A model generated the notes under the pieces. That model was not told the DNA's origin, ran no database searches, and worked only from the letters and a program-made list of their open reading frames with translations. From Sulfurovum sp. (GTDB taxonomy: Bacteria; Campylobacterota; Campylobacteria; Campylobacterales; Sulfurovaceae), in contig JALWHT010000184.1 in the NCBI GenBank assembly GCA_026983515.1, positions 1-33,252 on the forward strand: DNA of 33,252 nt, given 5' to 3'. Shown in pieces: positions 18,563 through 26,127 of the stretch. Both the position numbers and the translations under genes were made by a program. Position 1 is the stretch's first letter, and each line of letters starts with the position of its first letter.

Positions 18563-18568
18563 TATAAT
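18563..18568 (+). promoter_or_regulatory. extended -10 promoter of efp
   Basis: TGCTATAAT with the hexamer at 18563-18568, 27 bases before the efp ATG; AAAGGA (18584-18589) is the ribosome binding site. Confidence 0.65.
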
Positions 18569-18595
18569 CACCCAATTTACGATAAAGGACACACT

Positions 18596-19162
18596 ATGGC
18601 GACAATCGGTATGGGAGATATTAAAAAAGGAGTAAGACTCGAACTGGACGGAAACCCTTTCAAAGTGATTGAATTTCAACATGTTAAGCCAGGAAAAGGT
18701 GCAGCATTTGTGCGCGTGAAGATCAAAAACCTTCAAACCGGAAAGGTGATTGAGAAGACTGTACACGCAGGGGATAAGTTTGAAGTGCCTGAGCTTGAAC
18801 AGAAGACAATGCAGTACCTTTATGATGACGGTGAGATGCTGCAGTTTATGGATACGACAACCTTTGAGCAGATTGGTCTGACACATGAGCAGGTAGGTAA
18901 AGATACATTTGACTTTATGGTTGACGGTATGGAGGCGGAGATCCTCTTTCACAATGGTAAAGCGATCTCAGTTGAGATCCCAAACACATATGTGTATGAA
19001 GTGGTTGAAACACCGCCAAACTTCAAAGGTGACTCTCAGGGCGGTAAAAAGCCTGCAACACTTAACAGCGGGGCTGTTGTACAGGTACCTTTTCACGTTC
19101 TCGAAGGGGACAAGATCAAGGTCAATACCGTTGACGGTGAGTATCTCGAAAAAGCCAAGTAA
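18596..19162 (+). CDS. efp: translation elongation factor P
   Basis: 188 residues, full family length. It binds stalled ribosomes between the P and E sites and relieves arrest at consecutive prolines. The N-terminal KOW-like domain has the loop PGKGAAFVR with Lys34 at its tip, the residue that is beta-lysylated by EpmA/EpmB in other bacteria. The two OB-like domains follow, including [15 protein letters not shown] and the C-terminal signature [20 protein letters not shown]. It is monocistronic, with its own promoter and with hairpins on both sides. Confidence 0.97.
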   Translation: MATIGMGDIKKGVRLELDGNPFKVIEFQHVKPGKGAAFVRVKIKNLQTGKVIEKTVHAGDKFEVPELEQKTMQYLYDDGEMLQFMDTTTFEQIGLTHEQVGKDTFDFMVDGMEAEILFHNGKAISVEIPNTYVYEVVETPPNFKGDSQGGKKPATLNSGAVVQVPFHVLEGDKIKVNTVDGEYLEKAK

Positions 19163-19176
19163 ACATCTTTCCTTCC

Positions 19177-19196
19177 TCCCGGATACTTCTCCGGGA
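19177..19196 (+). terminator. hairpin after efp
   Basis: TCCCGGA (19177-19183) pairs with TCCGGGA (19190-19196), loop of 6. It lies 14 bases after the efp stop. The following bases (TATTAAC) are AT-rich but not a T-run. Confidence 0.55.
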
Positions 19197-19305
19197 TATT
19201 AACATCCCAAAACATTAACGTTCTTATTCATCCGATACGATATATTGATATAGATATGCAGATAAGTGGTATGGATTCTTGTCAAGTCAGGTATGTAAGG
19301 AGAAT

Positions 19306-19331
19306 AACCCGGGCATTCATTCCCGGGTTTT
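19306..19331. terminator. strong hairpin between efp and the convergent gene
   Basis: AACCCGGG (19306-19313) pairs with CCCGGGTT (19322-19329) with an 8-base loop, followed by TTTT on the plus strand and by TTATT on the minus strand. It ends 7 bases before the stop of the minus-strand gene, so it probably terminates both directions. The rest of 19197-19305 shows no gene. Confidence 0.7.
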
Positions 19332-19337
19332 GATAAA

Positions 19338-21512
19338 TTACTTCTTCTTTCTGAATACGCGCTGTGACTCTTTGAGAATAGCATCAGGGACTGTGGCAAT
19401 GGTCATGAATTCAGACATTTTCAGCAGTGGGTACATTACTGAAATGTAGTACTTTGGATCCATAATGTAGGCTTTGTCCCCTTTAATAAGAACAGGGTAT
19501 GGAAGCAGTGCGGCATTGTTGGTACCGATGCGATAAGGGAACTTTTGTGTACGTTTTCTGAATTTCATACCAAAGAGTATGGTTCCGTTGGGGAGCTTCT
19601 GTTCAAAGACAACCTGTTTTTTGCCATGAATATTTTGGTATAGGTCACTGCCCATAGCAACTTCTACCATGTCTTTATATTGTGGCATACCATTCATAAA
19701 ACGGTAATTTGGAAGCAGGTTGTACTTGAGTTTGTCTTTTGAGTTGACAAGCCCTTTGAAACGCTTTTTTATTTTAGCAAGGAGTGCTTTTGGGACTTTG
19801 GTGTCAAAATTGTCTTTTTGAATGAATGCACGTGCCATATAGAGGGGATTGGTAATAGAGATATGATTATCTTTTTTATCGACAAGCAGACGCAGTGATG
19901 CAAGGAATTCTGAATTGTTGTCTACTGCGAATTTTTCAAGTGCATCATTGGTAAAGACAATGGTTATCAACTCTTTTTTCTTCCCAAGCGGCGCAACGGC
20001 AAGTATTTTGAAGCCTGCCTGTTCCAGTTTCTTTTGGGCTTCGGCAACATCCATGTAGGGTGCTCTAAGATAGGTAGAAATGCGGCCCTTGTCAATCTCG
20101 CCAATCTTTGTAGTCGTATTGGCCGGCTTTGTTTTTGCAGTACGTGCTTCAAGAGGGATATACCCTGGTGGTACACGTTTGGAAAATTGAATACCACGCA
20201 TGTTTGTCAATCCGCCATTTTCAGTGTGAACTTTGACAGGCGTTGGTACTTTGGGGGGAACAGGAATAACAATATTGACAGTATTTCCGCCATTTTCAAT
20301 CGTTTGTGTTTTCGCTTTGGCCGGTGTTTTGGAAGTGACTGCCGGTTGAGGAGAAGACTTTGCAGCATTTTTTGTTTTTGTGACCATCTTTTGAGGTGTC
20401 TGCTTATCTATTGACGTTTGTTCCTCTTTACTGAAGATAGTACCCGGTACAGAACCATATGGTGTCATGTTGACCTTGATCGGTTTGGGTGTCTCTTTAA
20501 GCGGGTTGACATTGGTGACTGCCTGCATGCCCATATCAGTAAGGATCTGCGGAATTTCTCTATCGAGTTTGTCCATCCATCCTGCGCGTTTTGCCGAAGT
20601 GATATGCAGGGTATTTTTGACGTTGGCAAGGCTTGGCATGCCAAGATACATCTTATTGCTGTCTTTTTTAATAAAGACATACATGGTGCAGGGCGCAAAA
20701 AGTCCTGCATCTGGGCGTGCACCTTTTGTATCGAAAACATTGTAGGAGTAGGTCAGGTGACAAAGTGAATAGCTCCAGAACGCATCGAAACCTTTGAGGT
20801 AATCCTCCCCGTTGTCTGTATCCATGAAGTTGTGGAATCCGGCAATAAGGTAGTGTTTTGCAATGAAAGCCAATTCAAATTTGTTCTGAAATTCTTCAAT
20901 GAATTCGTCAAGTTCTTCTGGTCGCTCAAACGTGTATTCAAAAGTGATCATCTTCTGTTTGGTTACATTTTTATATGGGATATATTCGGTTTTGTACTTT
21001 AATCCGTTGGATTTGAAATATGACTCTACAAAAGCGTCGAGTTTATCGAAGGACGCAATGAACGGTTTACGAACACTCTCGTCGGTAATACCAAGCATAT
21101 CAAGCATCGCTTTTGGCATTAGGTGGCCGACATGGGTGACTTTGTCAGATTTTTTCTTGTAGATGAGCATATTGAATGGAGAGAATCCTGCCAGCCTCGG
21201 ATCGGTATTGAAAAGTTTCATAACCAGGTCATCGTTGACAGCCGGGAGAAAACTGAGTACATCCAGTGTGGTAGAACCATATTTGGCCTCATATTGGTCA
21301 TTGACACGGTGGTGTGGATCGGCCATTACAAAACCGATTTTTTTGAGTTCCTTTTCAACCAATGTGTTGTATGCCTTTTCAACATTGCCGTCGAGTACAT
21401 AAAAGACAGCCAGCGCGTTATCACGGTCACTGTTGGGTGAGGGTGTAGCAGAGATCAGTATGGGAAGGAGAAGGATCATGAGAGATCGTAGTAAATGTTG
21501 TCGTGTGTGCAT
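19338..21512 (-). CDS. exported protein with four DUF302-like modules
   Basis: 724 residues with an N-terminal signal sequence (RSLMILLLPILISATPS). Four segments share the pattern 'hydrophobic strand, charged turn, strand, P-x-hydrophobic helix': PFNMLIYKKKSDKVTHVG (about 112), CTMYVFIKKDSNKMYLGMP (about 274), LRLLVDKKDNHISITNPLYM (about 541) and PYPVLIKGDKAYIMDPKYYI (about 669). This resembles the core of DUF302 (TT1751-type) domains, strongest in the third. A Pro/Thr/Lys-rich linker (about 341-470) separates modules 1-2 from 3-4. I prefer the ATG at 21512: minus-strand AAGGA lies 5-6 bases upstream, whereas the ATG at 21518 would overlap it. The function is unknown; DUF302 proteins are often found with envelope and redox genes. 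Family assignment is from pattern recognition only. Confidence 0.7.
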   Translation of the reverse strand: MHTRQHLLRSLMILLLPILISATPSPNSDRDNALAVFYVLDGNVEKAYNTLVEKELKKIGFVMADPHHRVNDQYEAKYGSTTLDVLSFLPAVNDDLVMKLFNTDPRLAGFSPFNMLIYKKKSDKVTHVGHLMPKAMLDMLGITDESVRKPFIASFDKLDAFVESYFKSNGLKYKTEYIPYKNVTKQKMITFEYTFERPEELDEFIEEFQNKFELAFIAKHYLIAGFHNFMDTDNGEDYLKGFDAFWSYSLCHLTYSYNVFDTKGARPDAGLFAPCTMYVFIKKDSNKMYLGMPSLANVKNTLHITSAKRAGWMDKLDREIPQILTDMGMQAVTNVNPLKETPKPIKVNMTPYGSVPGTIFSKEEQTSIDKQTPQKMVTKTKNAAKSSPQPAVTSKTPAKAKTQTIENGGNTVNIVIPVPPKVPTPVKVHTENGGLTNMRGIQFSKRVPPGYIPLEARTAKTKPANTTTKIGEIDKGRISTYLRAPYMDVAEAQKKLEQAGFKILAVAPLGKKKELITIVFTNDALEKFAVDNNSEFLASLRLLVDKKDNHISITNPLYMARAFIQKDNFDTKVPKALLAKIKKRFKGLVNSKDKLKYNLLPNYRFMNGMPQYKDMVEVAMGSDLYQNIHGKKQVVFEQKLPNGTILFGMKFRKRTQKFPYRIGTNNAALLPYPVLIKGDKAYIMDPKYYISVMYPLLKMSEFMTIATVPDAILKESQRVFRKKK

Positions 21513-21634
21513 GGGCATCCTTTTTCTCGAAGTACATCTCTATTGAATGGATCAAAGAGAAATATATAGAGTAGAATAGCATAATATTTATATAAAAAAT
21601 GAATAAAAATGATAATATTTGATAAGTAAAATTG

Positions 21635-21662
21635 AAAAGCTACCAAAGGTATCTTTGGTAGC
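21635..21662 (-). terminator. rho-independent terminator of the LEA-like gene
   Basis: GCTACCAAAG (21639-21648) and CTTTGGTAGC (21653-21662) form a perfect 10-bp stem with a 4-base loop. On the minus strand it is followed by TTTT, 26 bases after the stop of the gene at 21688. The rest of 21519-21687 shows no gene. Confidence 0.85.
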
Positions 21663-21687
21663 CGAAATAAAGCGGGGATAAAAGCGC

Positions 21688-22401
21688 TTATTTATCGTCA
21701 GTCGCTTCTTTGACTGATTTTCGTGTCTCTTTTGAAACAGTTTTTGCAGAATCGTTTGCATTGTCTGAAACTCTTTTGACAGAATCTCTGCTGTCATGTG
21801 AAATGGTCTTGGTAGAGTCATTGGCATTGTCAGAAACTTTTTTCACTGAATCTCTTGTATCGTTAGAGACAGTTTTTGTTGTGTCATCAAGGTCATTGGA
21901 AACCTCTTTCACTGAATCTCTTGTATCGTTAGAGACAGTTTTTACAGAGTCTCTTGAATCGTTAGAGACAGTTTTTGTTGCATCGTTGATATCTTTTGAA
22001 ACAGAGATCGCAGAGTCTTTCATATCTTTGGAAGCGATGGTCGTTGAATCTTTCAGGTCTTTGGTGGTGTTGGTGATGGAGTCTTTGGTGTCTTCTGCCA
22101 CTTCCACTGTTGCATCACGGACATCTTTGGAAGTAGAAACCTGGGCTGTTTTAAGATCATCAGAAACTTTGACAGAGGTATCTTTTGCATCATGGCTTAC
22201 ATTGGTAACCGTTCGCTCTGCACTTTTACTGGTTTCAACCGCACCGTCTTTCATAGACTCGACACTGTCTTTAGCATCTTTACTCATGCTGATGGCTGCC
22301 TCTTTCATGTCTTTGAACATATCACCGAAGCTGAAGTCTGCCTGTACACTTGTCATGAGTGCAGCAGCTGCTACACAGGAGATTAATAAGGTTTTTTTCA
22401 T
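21688..22401 (-). CDS. periplasmic LEA-like protein made of 11-residue repeats
   Basis: 237 residues: a signal peptide (MKKTLLISCVAAAALMTSVQA), eight linking residues, then eighteen consecutive 11-residue units (residues 30-227) in unbroken phase and a ten-residue partial unit. The later units are nearly identical in form, for example DSVKTVSNDTR, DSVKEVSNDLD, DSVKKVSDNAN and DSAKTVSKETR. The composition is Asp, Lys, Ser, Thr and Val, with almost no aromatic residues. An 11-residue amphipathic period is the hallmark of group 3 late embryogenesis abundant proteins, which fold on drying and protect proteins and membranes; apolipoprotein-like or surface coiled-coil proteins are alternatives. The start is supported by AAAGGA upstream and by the signal peptide. 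It is monocistronic, with a strong terminator. A role in periplasmic desiccation, salt or envelope stress is inference. Confidence 0.85.
   Translation of the reverse strand: MKKTLLISCVAAAALMTSVQADFSFGDMFKDMKEAAISMSKDAKDSVESMKDGAVETSKSAERTVTNVSHDAKDTSVKVSDDLKTAQVSTSKDVRDATVEVAEDTKDSITNTTKDLKDSTTIASKDMKDSAISVSKDINDATKTVSNDSRDSVKTVSNDTRDSVKEVSNDLDDTTKTVSNDTRDSVKKVSDNANDSTKTISHDSRDSVKRVSDNANDSAKTVSKETRKSVKEATDDK
21721..22314 (-). repeat. tandem 33-bp coding repeat array
   Basis: The DNA counterpart of the eighteen 11-residue units. Most copies are diverged, but a 37-base stretch beginning TTTCACTGAATCTCTTG occurs identically at 21841-21877 and 21907-21943, exactly 66 bases (two units) apart, and part of it recurs near 21957. 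This points to recent local duplication or gene conversion. Confidence 0.9.
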
Positions 22402-22535
22402 CGTTGTATCCTTTTTATTTTTTTGATGTACTACAATCTTATCAGCAATACTTTAAATAAAAACTTAAATTTTATAAAAAAATGTCATCAATTTATGTGA
22501 TGTTTATAAATAGAATTGAGTAATTAAAAACAATA

Positions 22536-22544
22536 TGCTACAAT
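22536..22544 (+). promoter_or_regulatory. extended -10 promoter of the cytochrome c gene
   Basis: TGCTACAAT with the hexamer at 22539-22544, 37 bases before the ATG; AAGGAG at 22571-22576 is the ribosome binding site. The whole 180-base divergent region 22402-22581 is very AT-rich. Confidence 0.55.
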
Positions 22545-22581
22545 GCTGATGTATGATTTATGAAACGTATAAGGAGACACT

Positions 22582-23007
22582 ATGAAGAAACAATGGTTAC
22601 AGGTTGCGACTGCTCTTATTATAGGTAGTACAACATTCGCAAATGCGGAAGGTTATACCCAGGCTGACAGGATCATGGATATGCAGAAGATGGCACAGGC
22701 AATGCAGGATATTCAGTCCGGACTGCTGTACAACAACCTTGATATTATTAAGGCGGGAACGAAAGTCCTTAAAGATACAATCGTCAAGATTCGTCCGATC
22801 GATGAAGAGGTCAATAACAAAGATATTTACGAAAAATGGCTTAATAATAATCTCAAGATGACCAATAAAATCCAGAAGAAAATCAGAAACAAGGCACAAA
22901 CCCTTGAAGAGCGTTTTGCCGATGGTGATGCCGTACAGGCACTTCAGGAATACAGTAAGATCATCGGTCAGTGTATGCAGTGCCATGTACGTTTGAGAAA
23001 ATGGTAA
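22582..23007 (+). CDS. small exported class II-type cytochrome c
   Basis: 141 residues with a signal peptide (QVATALIIGSTTFANA) and a mostly helical body. A single heme-binding motif CMQCH (Cys131, Cys134, His135) sits only six residues from the C-terminus. A late CxxCH after a four-helix body is the arrangement of cytochrome c-prime and related class II cytochromes, which handle electrons or bind small ligands such as NO in the periplasm. It lies 10 bases upstream of the orphan adaptor gene, in an apparent two-gene operon. Its partner and role are unknown. Confidence 0.75.
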   Translation: MKKQWLQVATALIIGSTTFANAEGYTQADRIMDMQKMAQAMQDIQSGLLYNNLDIIKAGTKVLKDTIVKIRPIDEEVNNKDIYEKWLNNNLKMTNKIQKKIRNKAQTLEERFADGDAVQALQEYSKIIGQCMQCHVRLRKW

Positions 23008-23017
23008 CCGGGTGTCA

Positions 23018-23803
23018 ATGAAAAGATTTTTACTTGTAACGTTTTTACTCATCACAAGTGGGTGGGGAGGTGATATTGTCTTGACCGGTACAGTGATTTC
23101 GGATGGTCAAAAGATGATCGGAAGCCGCTATATGGGGTATGTCAAAAAGGTCTATGTCAAACTCGGTGACAAAGTCAAGCGTGAAGATGATCTTTATGAG
23201 ATAGAATCAGCGGAGTTTGACATCCTTAAAACACAGTCAAACCTGATGCTTGAGCAGGCACAGATTGCGTTGGAGTATTGGAAAGACCGTCTGCATGTAC
23301 TCAACAAGAAAAAAGAGAATGCCAAAAAGAAATTTGGCATGACCGGGTTTGACTGGGATGACCTTGAAGGGCAGATCGAAAATGTCAATGCCATGATGGA
23401 GTCGACCAAGATCATGGTCAAACATGCGGCTGAGCAGGTCAAGCAGATGGCAGTGGTGTTCAACTATCTGAAAATGAAAGCACCCTCTGACGGTGTTGTG
23501 GTACAAAAGAACATTAAAGTGGGCGATATGATCATGCCGGGCATGCTGGCAATCGTTATTGTAGATACGGAAAACCTTGAGATCGATGTGTCGATTTCAG
23601 AGAGTATCATCGGCAAGGTAAAAGAGGGAATGCGTATTCCTGTAGAGATTCCTTCCTTGCACTACAGTACCATTGGTACGATCCATGCCATTATCCCCGA
23701 TGCTAACCCTATGACGCACAAGATCAAAATGCGTGTGATGTTCGATAAAAAAAAGCTCAATATTTTCCCCGGTATGTATGCCAAAGTGAGAATTCCAAAC
23801 TAA
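23018..23803 (+). CDS. orphan RND-type periplasmic adaptor
   Basis: 261 residues, a paralogue of the adaptor at 14337-15146. Both share the mature N-terminal pattern SD-x-QKM-xx-SRYMGYVKK, a short helical hairpin, the second lipoyl half (MKAPSDGVVVQKNIKVGD) and the C-terminal PSL-x-Y and IIP-x-xNPMTHK segments. A signal peptide (MKRFLLVTFLLITSGWGGD) is present. I chose the ATG at 23018; a GTG two codons earlier is possible. No permease or outer membrane gene follows, since the next gene is an oxidoreductase with its own promoter. It may serve the pump encoded at 12922-18464, a permease elsewhere, or be a remnant of a lost operon. Confidence 0.85.
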   Translation: MKRFLLVTFLLITSGWGGDIVLTGTVISDGQKMIGSRYMGYVKKVYVKLGDKVKREDDLYEIESAEFDILKTQSNLMLEQAQIALEYWKDRLHVLNKKKENAKKKFGMTGFDWDDLEGQIENVNAMMESTKIMVKHAAEQVKQMAVVFNYLKMKAPSDGVVVQKNIKVGDMIMPGMLAIVIVDTENLEIDVSISESIIGKVKEGMRIPVEIPSLHYSTIGTIHAIIPDANPMTHKIKMRVMFDKKKLNIFPGMYAKVRIPN

Positions 23804-23846
23804 CCTGAGCAGTGCCTCTGTTATTCCTTCGTTTGTAAAAAGGTGA

Positions 23847-23852
23847 TAGAAT
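23847..23852 (+). promoter_or_regulatory. likely -10 element of the oxidoreductase operon
   Basis: TAGAAT 32 bases before the ATG at 23885; AAGGAG (23872-23877) is the ribosome binding site and favours 23885 over the ATG at 23881. Confidence 0.4.
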
Positions 23853-23884
23853 TTTTACAGCAAACAGTATGAAGGAGCGGATGG

Positions 23885-24838
23885 ATGGAGAACATATATG
23901 ACCTCGTCATTATCGGTGGTGGTCCTGGAGGTATCGGTGCCGCAGTAGAGGCAAAGATGCTCGGTGTCAACAAAGTACTGATGATTGAAAAGACTGATAA
24001 CCACTCCCATACCATCCGACAGTTTTACAAAGACAATAAGCGTGTCGATAAAGACTGGCAGGGTCAGGCAGTAGAACTTGAAGGTAATGTTGAGTTTACG
24101 GATGGTACCAAAGAGAGTACGCTGGACTACTTCGATGCACTGCTCGATGATGACAGGATCGATACCCGATTCAACTGTGCAGTAGAGAATATCGAGAAAA
24201 AAGATGGTATCTTTCATATATACAGTAGCTGCGGAACGGACTTAGCAAAAAATGTTATCGTTAGTATCGGTCGTATGGGCAAACCCAACAAACCCTCTTA
24301 CAAGATCCCCCCTTCACTAAAGTCACAAGTCAACTTCAATCTGGATAAGTGCGGCAGCGGCGAGAAGATACTGGTCGTCGGTGGCGGGGACAGTGCTGTG
24401 GAGTACGCATGCGATCTCAGTGAAAGCAATGATGTCATACTTAACTATCGCAGGGAATCTCTCTCCCGTCCCAATCCTACCAACCGAAATATGATTGCCG
24501 ATTACTGTAACAAAGAAGCAGTACGTACCAAACTTGGTGTGGATATTGAAGGGTTGGAAAATGAGCATGGCAAGGTGAAGGTCAACTTTACTGACGGGTC
24601 GGAACTTTATGACCGGGTTATCTACGCCATTGGCGGTACGACCCCAAAAGATTTTTTAAAGACGTGTGGCATCACGCTCGATGAGAGCGGAGAGCCGATT
24701 TTCGATGAGAACTACGAAACAGAAGTTCCCGGTATGTATATTGCAGGGGATATCGCCTTTAAAAGCGGCGGTTCCATTGCGATTGCGCTCAATCACGGAT
24801 ACCGGATTGTAAACCACATTCTAAATAAGGAGGCATAA
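23885..24838 (+). CDS. FAD/NAD(P)-dependent oxidoreductase (YpdA / thioredoxin reductase fold)
   Basis: 317 residues with two dinucleotide-binding folds: FAD-binding IIGGGPGGIGAA (about 9-20), NAD(P)-binding VVGGGDSAVEYA (about 160-171), and the C-terminal GMYIAGDI that contacts FAD. There is no CxxC pair, so it is not a true thioredoxin reductase. The closest layouts are YpdA-like reductases and ferredoxin/flavodoxin-type NADPH reductases. A similar protein is, from memory, common in Campylobacterota. The substrate is unknown. The next gene starts two bases after its stop. Confidence 0.85.
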   Translation: MENIYDLVIIGGGPGGIGAAVEAKMLGVNKVLMIEKTDNHSHTIRQFYKDNKRVDKDWQGQAVELEGNVEFTDGTKESTLDYFDALLDDDRIDTRFNCAVENIEKKDGIFHIYSSCGTDLAKNVIVSIGRMGKPNKPSYKIPPSLKSQVNFNLDKCGSGEKILVVGGGDSAVEYACDLSESNDVILNYRRESLSRPNPTNRNMIADYCNKEAVRTKLGVDIEGLENEHGKVKVNFTDGSELYDRVIYAIGGTTPKDFLKTCGITLDESGEPIFDENYETEVPGMYIAGDIAFKSGGSIAIALNHGYRIVNHILNKEA

Positions 24839-24840
24839 TT

Positions 24841-25401
24841 ATGGCAAGTGTACTGTTACCATTGGCAAAAGGATTTGAAGAACTCGAAGCGGTGGCGTTG
24901 ACAGACGTGATGCGCCGGGGAGGCATCGATGTGCGTCTGGCGTACATTGAAGATGAACTGCACGGAGCGGAAGTGACAGGTGCCAATGGCATCACGATCA
25001 AGGCAGATACTTCCATCAACAATGTTATTGTCGATGATTTTGATATGATGGTACTTCCCGGCGGGTGGGGCGGTACCTATGCGCTGGCGGAGAATGCACG
25101 TGTTCAGGAGCTGCTTCGCGAGTTCAAAGAGAAGAAGATTGTCGGTGCGATGTGTGCCGCACCCTATGCACTGAAGAAAGCGGGCGTACTTGGTAACCGT
25201 TACACTGCGTATCCCGGTGCAGTCGAAGAGATCGACCATCCCGGCTATGTGGCCGATGAGAAGGTGGTAGAAGACGGTAATGTCATCACTTCACAGGGAC
25301 CGGGTACCGCAGTCTGTTTTGGGCTGGCGATTGTCAAAAGGCTTGTCGGAGAAGAGACCGCGCAGCAGATCAAAGAGGGCATGCTTCTTTCTTACTGTTA
25401 G
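24841..25401 (+). CDS. DJ-1/PfpI family protein (YajL/ThiJ-like)
   Basis: 186 residues of the DJ-1/ThiJ/PfpI superfamily. The nucleophile elbow is GAMCAAPYAL with Cys105, and the conserved N-terminal acidic motif is KGFEELEAV (Glu14/Glu16). Members of this clade act in protection against oxidative and carbonyl damage; glyoxalase and deglycase activities have been proposed and debated. A strong AAGGAGG precedes the ATG. Co-transcription with the flavoprotein oxidoreductase points to redox stress defence (inference). Confidence 0.93.
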   Translation: MASVLLPLAKGFEELEAVALTDVMRRGGIDVRLAYIEDELHGAEVTGANGITIKADTSINNVIVDDFDMMVLPGGWGGTYALAENARVQELLREFKEKKIVGAMCAAPYALKKAGVLGNRYTAYPGAVEEIDHPGYVADEKVVEDGNVITSQGPGTAVCFGLAIVKRLVGEETAQQIKEGMLLSYC

Positions 25402-25415
25402 AGATATTTATTTAA

Positions 25416-25739
25416 ATGATGAAACAGAAATTACAAAATCTTCAACACAGAATGGAGCACGACCCCAAACTCAAAAAGGCGGTTGACTCCATCCGTCCCA
25501 AGCGTACCATATGGGGTGTCATTGGTATTATCCTCTTTTTTTTCGTTCCTGAACTCATCACTTACATTTGGCAGCCCGAACTTGTCAACTGGGCACATGC
25601 CCACAGCATCACCGAACCGTTAGCAATGCAGCGTATGCTCTATGCGCAGCTTGAAAAGATGTTTGCCGATGGTGTCAGCTGGCTCAACATCGGCATAGGA
25701 GCAGCTTTGCTGGTGTGGGTGTGGAGGGTGGAGAAGTAG
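25416..25739 (+). CDS. small membrane protein with two helices, unknown function
   Basis: 107 residues. A basic N-terminus (about 1-30) is followed by a first membrane helix (WGVIGIILFFFVPELITYIW, about 33-52), a loop of about 35 residues and a second helix (IGIGAALLVWVW, about 91-103). I do not recognise the family. It starts 14 bases after the DJ-1 stop and is probably co-transcribed. No strong ribosome binding site is visible; an ATG one codon later is an equal candidate. Confidence 0.7.
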   Translation: MMKQKLQNLQHRMEHDPKLKKAVDSIRPKRTIWGVIGIILFFFVPELITYIWQPELVNWAHAHSITEPLAMQRMLYAQLEKMFADGVSWLNIGIGAALLVWVWRVEK

Positions 25740-25758
25740 TATCTAATACGTCTCAATC

Positions 25759-26115
25759 TTATGCTGCATCGATGATCTTCCTGAAGACTTTGAAGTCTAT
25801 GATCTCATGCTGTTTTCGTACTTCATATTCGGGTCGCATCTCATGGTCTTTGAGCAGGATGCCGTGATAGATGATCGATTTAAGCAGATAGATGTTATGT
25901 GTGGTATTGAGGATGATGAGGACAATCTCTTTTTGCAGTGCCTTTTGCAGTGCATGATGCAAAGAGAGTCTGGCATCAAGCGAAGTATCCTCCAGATAGA
26001 CGGCAATATCCACATCGCTTTTGGGTGTCGCCTCATTTGCGGCATAGCTGCCAAAGAGGTAGCCAAAACGAACATTACTCTTGGCATTGAGGATATCTTG
26101 GATGGTTGCTTTCAT
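25759..26115 (-). CDS. orphan MNT-type nucleotidyltransferase (MntA antitoxin family)
   Basis: 118 residues of the minimal nucleotidyltransferase fold. The signature is FGSYAANEATPKSDVDIAVYL, with Gly22-Ser23 and the metal-binding pair Asp34 and Asp36. In MntA antitoxins, which AMPylate and neutralise HEPN (HepT) toxins, a third Asp sits in a V-D-x-V-x-L-N strand; here that strand reads EIVLIILN, with Val in its place. No HEPN gene is next to it on either side. I chose the ATG at 26115, since a longer frame would read through the TATAAT promoter. It is divergent from the ORF6N gene. Confidence 0.8.
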   Translation of the reverse strand: MKATIQDILNAKSNVRFGYLFGSYAANEATPKSDVDIAVYLEDTSLDARLSLHHALQKALQKEIVLIILNTTHNIYLLKSIIYHGILLKDHEMRPEYEVRKQHEIIDFKVFRKIIDAA

Positions 26116-26121
26116 GGGATG

Positions 26122-26127
26122 ATTATA
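26122..26127 (-). promoter_or_regulatory. -10 element placed for a leaderless MNT transcript
   Basis: Minus-strand TGCTATAAT, with the hexamer ending only 6 bases before the ATG at 26115. Transcription would begin at or next to the start codon, and no ribosome binding site is present. Confidence 0.5.

Noticed and set aside
21721-22314. Regular 33-bp repeats as a CRISPR array
   Set aside because: Repeats are contiguous, in frame, without spacers, and encode an 11-residue protein repeat behind a signal peptide.
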